Assembly: GCA_021234155.1 (NCBI GenBank)
Contig: JAJEKV010000040.1
Location: forward strand, 2,395,799-2,459,798
Length of the DNA stretch: 64,000 bases
Source of the DNA: Isoetes taiwanensis
Lineage: Eukaryota; Streptophyta; Lycopodiopsida; Isoetales; Isoetaceae
Reading direction: 5' to 3'
Within the stretch, counting starts at the first letter, position 1; the number at the start of each line of letters is the position of its first letter. The position numbers and the translations under genes are program-made. The notes under the pieces were generated by a model. The model was given only the letters and a program-made list of their open reading frames with translations, was not told the DNA's origin and did no database searches. Positions 59,150 through 64,000 of the stretch are shown piece after piece.

Positions 59150-59587
59150 ACTACCCCTGGATGGAATATTGAAGTTTTGCACTTAAAGCCTATCCGAAAA
59201 CCATCATTTTACATCCGGGATTACTATTTTTATGCAAAAGCGGTTGTTAAAAATTAGCTTGAAGCTTTCTAAGGATCTTCGATCTTGTCGTAATATTGCC
59301 AACACTCGTGGTGGGACCTTCTCTTCACCTAACCTCGAAAGTGCAAGCAATGGAGTTCTCAAACGACTCCTAGATGGTAAAATTTGTGGTCCAAAAAATT
59401 GTAAATACCATTAGAATTGCAAAGTTAGGTTCTATTAAATAAGTTCTTTGTTGGCTTGTAGGTTAGGTGTGATACATATGCAAATATGTACCGAGCATTG
59501 GTGCATGTGAAGGATGTAGCTGATGCTCATTTGCTAGCATATGAAAAGCCCGAAGCTTCCGGTCGCTATATTTCTTTGCGTAAATAA
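59150..59587 (+). pseudogene. Cinnamoyl-CoA-reductase-like SDR gene fragment
   Basis: The first part (to about 59376) has RDYYFYAKAVVKN, fitting the YxxxK catalytic box of extended SDR reductases. A shifted frame follows with FSSPNLESASNGVLKRLLDG, which fits the segment after the conserved Val-Gly-Pro turn. GTAAAATT at 59377 and TTGTAG at 59456-59461 mark an intron-like gap of about 85 bp. The second part (59462-59587) reads [20 protein letters not shown] then [13 protein letters not shown], very close to CCR/DFR-family exons, before a stop. The nucleotide-binding N-terminus and the C-terminus are missing and the frame is broken between the parts. It is a relic or captured fragment without likely function. 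Confidence 0.75.
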
Positions 59588-60713
59588 TCCACACTAAAGA
59601 TATCATTGGGTTTTAAAGGAACGATTTACACAAAGACACTTTGCCATACAAGTCACGCCCTAAAAGTTGATATATCATTGATGTATGGGTTTTCAATTTG
59701 AAATGAGTAGAAAAGATATTCAAGAAAGATATATGCGATTAAATGATAATATAGCCTAGCAATCTCACGATAAAGAGCTAGCTATTGACCAAAGGCACAA
59801 CAAACTCAAGCATCTTGCTTCTTAGCTCCTGTTCTTCCTTGACAACTGGAAAGAAACAATAGTCCATTAAACTGTAGTCCATCTATGTTTGTTCTCAAAA
59901 GAAAAATAATTTATCTCAAGAAGCCCGATATTTATGTATTTGCTGAGGTTCCCCGATGAGCTTAGTGGATCTTTAAGGCCCATGATGTTATATTAGTATG
60001 GGAGAGTTATCTCGCCTCATAGTAATAAGCAAGCTTTCTAGCACCAAGTAATAAGCAAGTTTTCTAGCACCAAAGTGCGCTTGACCACGGAGCAGCATTA
60101 TGATTATGTTCAAGATTGGGCCAGTTGAACATGTATGTAAACATTGACAGATTCCTACTATCCCGATTATTATATCCCGACTTTAATAAGATCAATGTCT
60201 TTAAAACAAAAACCGTGAACAATGGACATAATGAGATATAAGTTTATTTTTTATCGTACATTGAATCTTCTTTAGAATAGAGTGGTGCACTACATCATAC
60301 AATGCACTACACCATACAACAAGATTTGACTGAAAATGACATCATCTTCTATGCATGTATTACACATGTTTATTTCTCTTCCATGAAGAAAGAAAAAGTT
60401 AGGACAAATCTTTAGTTATTAGCCACCAAAGAGCATTTTGACTTAACACAACAAATTTGTAAGTGAAAGTCCCCAATCTGACAAAGATCCTATTGACAAT
60501 ATGGCTGAGTATCACACCTAGATCAGATGGCAACCTACGAAAAAAAACACTTTACATTTTGCCATTGAAGCCAATTGTTTGTTGGCACATCTTGATTCTT
60601 CCAAAGTATTATAGTTATGCAACATTTTGTCCATTCCATGGTGTCGCACAAATTGAGTACAAGAATAGCAAAAGAAATCTCTTACACATATAAGCACGTA
60701 CTAAGAAGAACAG

Positions 60714-60736
60714 ACTAGCGGCGGCGACTGTCGCCA
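60714..60736 (-). other. Helitron-like 3' terminus
   Basis: The minus strand reads ATGGCGACAGTCGCC then GCCGCTAGT: a GGCGAC/GTCGCC hairpin shortly before CTAGT. This fits the hairpin-CTRRT end of Helitrons. No matching TC start was located on that strand, so the call is tentative. Confidence 0.3.
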
Positions 60737-63237
60737 TGACAAATTCTTGTATTTATGTTCTTATATTTATTCAAAGATTTATGATGGGTCGAATAGAGAT
60801 ATGTTGTTTTGTTAACAAGTGTCCATGGTTTCTTTCCTTATATTTATGCAAGAATTGATGATGAGACTGCACGCCATGTCGTCTAGGGTTCATGATGAAA
60901 ATAAATGATGTTTTGCTATCAAATATCCATGGTTCTTTTTCCTTAACTTCATGCAGCATGATGAGATGTATGCTATGGTCGCCTAGGGGTATGAGAATAT
61001 ATGCTAGGTATAGACATTTGGTAACACCACTTTTGTCAGGAGAATGTAGCATTTGTATTTGACATTTTCACAAATATTATTGAAAAGACACCCAACATAG
61101 TCTCAGTTAATTGAATAATTTAAACATTTATAAGTAAATGTCCTAGCCCATATCGAGGTACACAAATATGTCATGTTGTTATAGACCTATTATAATCATC
61201 CACACTCCCAACTTTGTCTTGTGCAAAGAAGCAACAGTCCATCAGATAGTCATACAGTCTTTACAAAGGGCATTTTTTTTTTTTTTGCCTTCCATCCTTT
61301 CTGTTGTTTGAAACATCACCTTGAAGCAAAGATTTGAAGCAAGTTGCAAATCCGCCGGGAACTTTGACTAATCTTATCTTAGCTTAAGGAACTAAATAGA
61401 GCGGGCATTTGCTTAGATGTAGTTTAAGGTGGGCTTTTTTGCATTTTTAAATTAGTTATTCAAATAAAACTTACTAATTAGTGATAGAAGGTTAACCAAA
61501 TTGCTATGGACCATATAGTAACTTTTTATTTTAACCTTTCGTTTTGGCCACGATGGTGATGTAAAACTACTACATGCATTATGTGAAGATGGGGTGTAGT
61601 TGTGGTCATGCCCAACTCCAGGCATAATCAATGCTCTTTTATGACCCATGGGCACTTATTGTTTTAGGTTTTCAATAAGACCAAGCATCAAACAAAAGAT
61701 AATGTTGGCCATGGAGATCCTATGAATTTGTTACAAAATTTGAACTTTATGAACAATGCTTTATACATGTAATGAACTTTAGAATGTTTGAATAAACACT
61801 AGGATTGCTCATTTCGAATGATCTAATTGAGCTCAAGTTCTCGCCAGAATAGAGATGCAAGATTACATCATCAATATAAATAATCACCTTTAGAGTGTTT
61901 GAATAAACATTAGATTGCTCGTGATCAAATTTAGCTAACTTTGCTCGTGAATTGAGATGCACAATTGCATGCAAGAGCTTTTTTGGTCAAACATGAACTG
62001 ATATGTTTGTTGGCATACTTCCAACCTCGTTATTTTCAAACCTTTTGTTGTTTGTCAGCCTGTTCACAACAATCAAGATCATCCTATTCTTAAATATATC
62101 TACTATACTCAAAATAACCCCGACCATCAAAAAGCAAAGGAGGAAAAACCCAATGTTGTCAACCTTCTCTTTATATTAATTTTTAATTTAATCCTAAAAA
62201 AGCTCCAAAGAAGCCGGGCACTTTTCTAGTAGGGAAATAAGTTAAATAACAACGATAATGTCGGTAGCATGTTAATTAATCCTTCGCAGGATGCAATTCC
62301 TTCTAAGGATAGCCAAATGACTCCGGGGTCCTTATAAATATAAATAGAAAATAGAATTCGGATATACTTAAGTGCATCTTAGAGATATACTTCCAAGGGT
62401 AATGCAGACCCAAGGAAGAGAATAAGAAGCACATCTAATTCTTGTGTATGATAATTAAAACCTTGTCTATGTAACAATAGGTCTAAAGGGTTATTGTTTA
62501 AATAATCGCAATCTAAAAGTCGTTAAATATTGCAAAGCTTAGAGTAAATATAATTGTACTATCTAAGTAATGCATCCGGATATTATGATAATGTTAATTC
62601 ATAAATATTACCTTAGGGTAATTATGTTAATCACATGCATTAAAGGAGCCAGTAAAAATTGGCTCAAGCATGTCGATTTGTGCTAGATTAATTTTCATGT
62701 GTAGTTAAGAGTAATTCCACGATGCAACCTATGCTGTATGGGTTGCATGCGTGATTTACCGATGATGGGACCACTACGGTGATCTCTAGGGCGGTGTAAT
62801 GTCAATGTAGGCATGACTTCCCTTTGGACGGGAAAGTGGAAGGTAGATTAGAAAGTCTACTGGTCCCATCTAAGTAGACTCGACCTCGAGAGAAAGGAGG
62901 TCATTGAGAGATGCATTGATAGGAAAGGCACCTTTAGCCCCATATATGCTTTGATAGGAGGAATCTATCCTTCCACCCCCATATACGGGAAGGATATCCT
63001 TCCATGCCGGGGCAACTAGAGGTGTAGGCATGAGCCGCATATAGGCATATAGGTGCCGCCTCGCTGCCATAATGGAAGATTCACCCTCTTCCTACGGGGA
63101 GATTAGCCATGCATCCATGTAGATAGGTGGGTGGTCATCATATAACCAAAATTTTATTAATAATTAAAATGGTAATAACGTAGGGTCTACTGGCAGCCAA
63201 TAGAGCTCCCTGAGGGCAAGGAGGTCGAGCTACTAAG

Positions 63238-63760
63238 ACTTGCAACATAAATTTTGTTATAATGTGTTGCAAGGAATGAAGAGTACCTTAGAAGTGTAAA
63301 TTTTGTATGAAATTGATAAACTTTGATAAACTTAAATGTTGTATTAAGTAAGGTTAATAATTACTCGGCGTGGATTAAGTTAGGAAGTGATAAGTTAATT
63401 GATAATGGAATAGTACAAAGAATGTCTTAAAACATTACCTTAGAGTAATTCTAATAATTAAGATAGTAAGTATGTAATTATAGATATTGTAAAATTAATG
63501 CGGGATTTTACAGCAAGACTTGCAACACAAATTTGGTTGGAATGTGTTGCAAGGAATGAAGAGTACCTTAAATAATAATGGTATATGAAAGTGTTAAATT
63601 GTGATAAACTAAATGTTATGATGACGGGAACTAATAAGTACCTTGTTTTAATAGAAGTTACGAATTGACAAGTTATTTGATAATGTAATGGCGTAATAAT
63701 GATTTAAAAATATTACCTTAAGGTAATCGTAATAAATGTGTAAGTATCATAGTAGTATAT
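63238..63760 (+). repeat. Two diverged 280-bp tandem units
   Basis: GACTTGCAACA...TGTGTTGCAAGGAATGAAGA occurs at 63238 and 63518, and ATTACCTTAGAGTAAT-like boxes recur at 63434 and 63712 (another near 62609). The units differ by many substitutions and indels, so the duplication is old. Confidence 0.7.
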
Positions 63761-63815
63761 CGTACGCATCAGGTTGATTACAGGTTAGGAAGATTCCAAG
63801 GTGGGGAGACCCAAC

Positions 63816-63853
63816 GATCTTTGCGGGCAAAGATCATTTCAAGGTGGGGAGAA
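63816..63853 (+). other. Hairpin and duplicated polypurine tract before the LTR
   Basis: GATCTTTGC-GG-GCAAAGATC (63816-63835) is a perfect 9-bp-stem hairpin. AAGGTGGGGAGA lies on both sides of it, at 63799 and 63841; the second copy abuts the LTR and is the expected polypurine tract. Confidence 0.7.
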
Positions 63854-64000
63854 TGTGACGTTCCAAAGACGATACGGCCCCAGACGGGCGTATCAGATCT
63901 TGCCCACATATTAATCAAGATTTTATAATGTTGCAAAGCCACAAATACTAGTATCAATAACTTCAAATTGATCACCTAGCAATGCTCTCCTATGAATATC
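63854..64000 (+). mobile_element. LTR_A start (3' LTR), cut by window end
   Basis: Begins TGTGACGTTCC and GATACGG as at 28593 and follows a polypurine tract, so it is the 3' LTR of a plus-strand element. Confidence 0.75.

Larger units (their letters stand above)
54051..63853 (+). mobile_element. Probable internal region of a large non-autonomous LTR_A element
   Basis: No gag, protease, RT or integrase was recognised in nearly 10 kb. The right end is a polypurine tract directly before an LTR_A start, so at least that part is internal element sequence. It contains a degraded reductase fragment (59150-59587), a tRNA-like relic, a Helitron-like end and 280-bp repeats. The 98-codon frame at 54249-54545 and others are unrecognised. 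Whether the whole stretch belongs to one element is inferred, and nested insertions are likely. Confidence 0.4.

Noticed and set aside
1-64000. CRISPR arrays, bacterial operons or phage genes
   Set aside because: Repeats present are microsatellites, LTRs and foldbacks; the gene structure is eukaryotic with introns.

Overview
The window looks like a large, repeat-rich land-plant nuclear genome. The evidence is two intron-containing host genes of plant type, Ty1-copia and Ty3-gypsy elements with plant hallmarks (initiator tRNA-Met primer site, Tat-like and chromovirus-like pol), a plant L1 LINE with a zf-RVT domain, and a receptor-like kinase relic. No organelle, bacterial or viral genes were seen. 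The lineage inside land plants cannot be fixed from the sequence; a fern, lycophyte or gymnosperm-sized genome is only a guess.

Layout. 1-1293: reverse-strand LTR of a family called LTR_A here. 1294-2475: gypsy integrase relic with polypurine tract and LTR start. 2484-8480: malectin-type receptor-kinase pseudogene, split by an almost complete copia element (copia-1, 3733-8410, TSD AGATG, LTRs differing by one 4-bp indel). 8481-12540: mostly featureless, with a foldback and a CATTCT hexamer array that starts at a LINE 3' end. 12541-15540: GC-rich LINE (LINE-A), reverse strand. 16119-19212: L1-type LINE interrupted by a poly(A) retro-insert. 21456-22040: zinc-finger ORF of hAT/TTF type. 22757-24339: ERL1/ERI1-type DEDDh exonuclease gene with three coding exons, one intron apparently GC-AG. 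28593-30046: LTR_A copy. 31441-33408: six-exon RING-CH membrane E3 ligase gene. 34690-36645: second LINE-A copy ending in an ATTCT array. 36713-42573: tandem duplication of about 2.5 kb with a single-copy spacer. 42707-46790: degenerate Tat-like gypsy with an RNase H-like segment ahead of RT. 48759-51904: copia-2, truncated at its 5' side by LTR_A. 51901-54050: head-to-head LTR_A pair forming a palindrome. 54051-64000: long poorly coding stretch ending in a polypurine tract and another LTR_A start, so probably the inside of a large non-autonomous LTR element; it carries a degraded cinnamoyl-CoA-reductase-like gene fragment.

The convincing functional host genes are the exonuclease (probable plastid RNA processing) and the RING-CH protein (membrane ubiquitin ligase). 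They are about 7 kb apart and separated by LTR_A. Everything else is mobile DNA, relics or sequence in which nothing could be recognised. The most notable leads are the variable microsatellite tails on LINE-A (three loci share the end motif TGGACGATAAAA), the RNase H before RT arrangement, the young copia element with a broken pol, and the gene fragment inside an LTR-bounded block.
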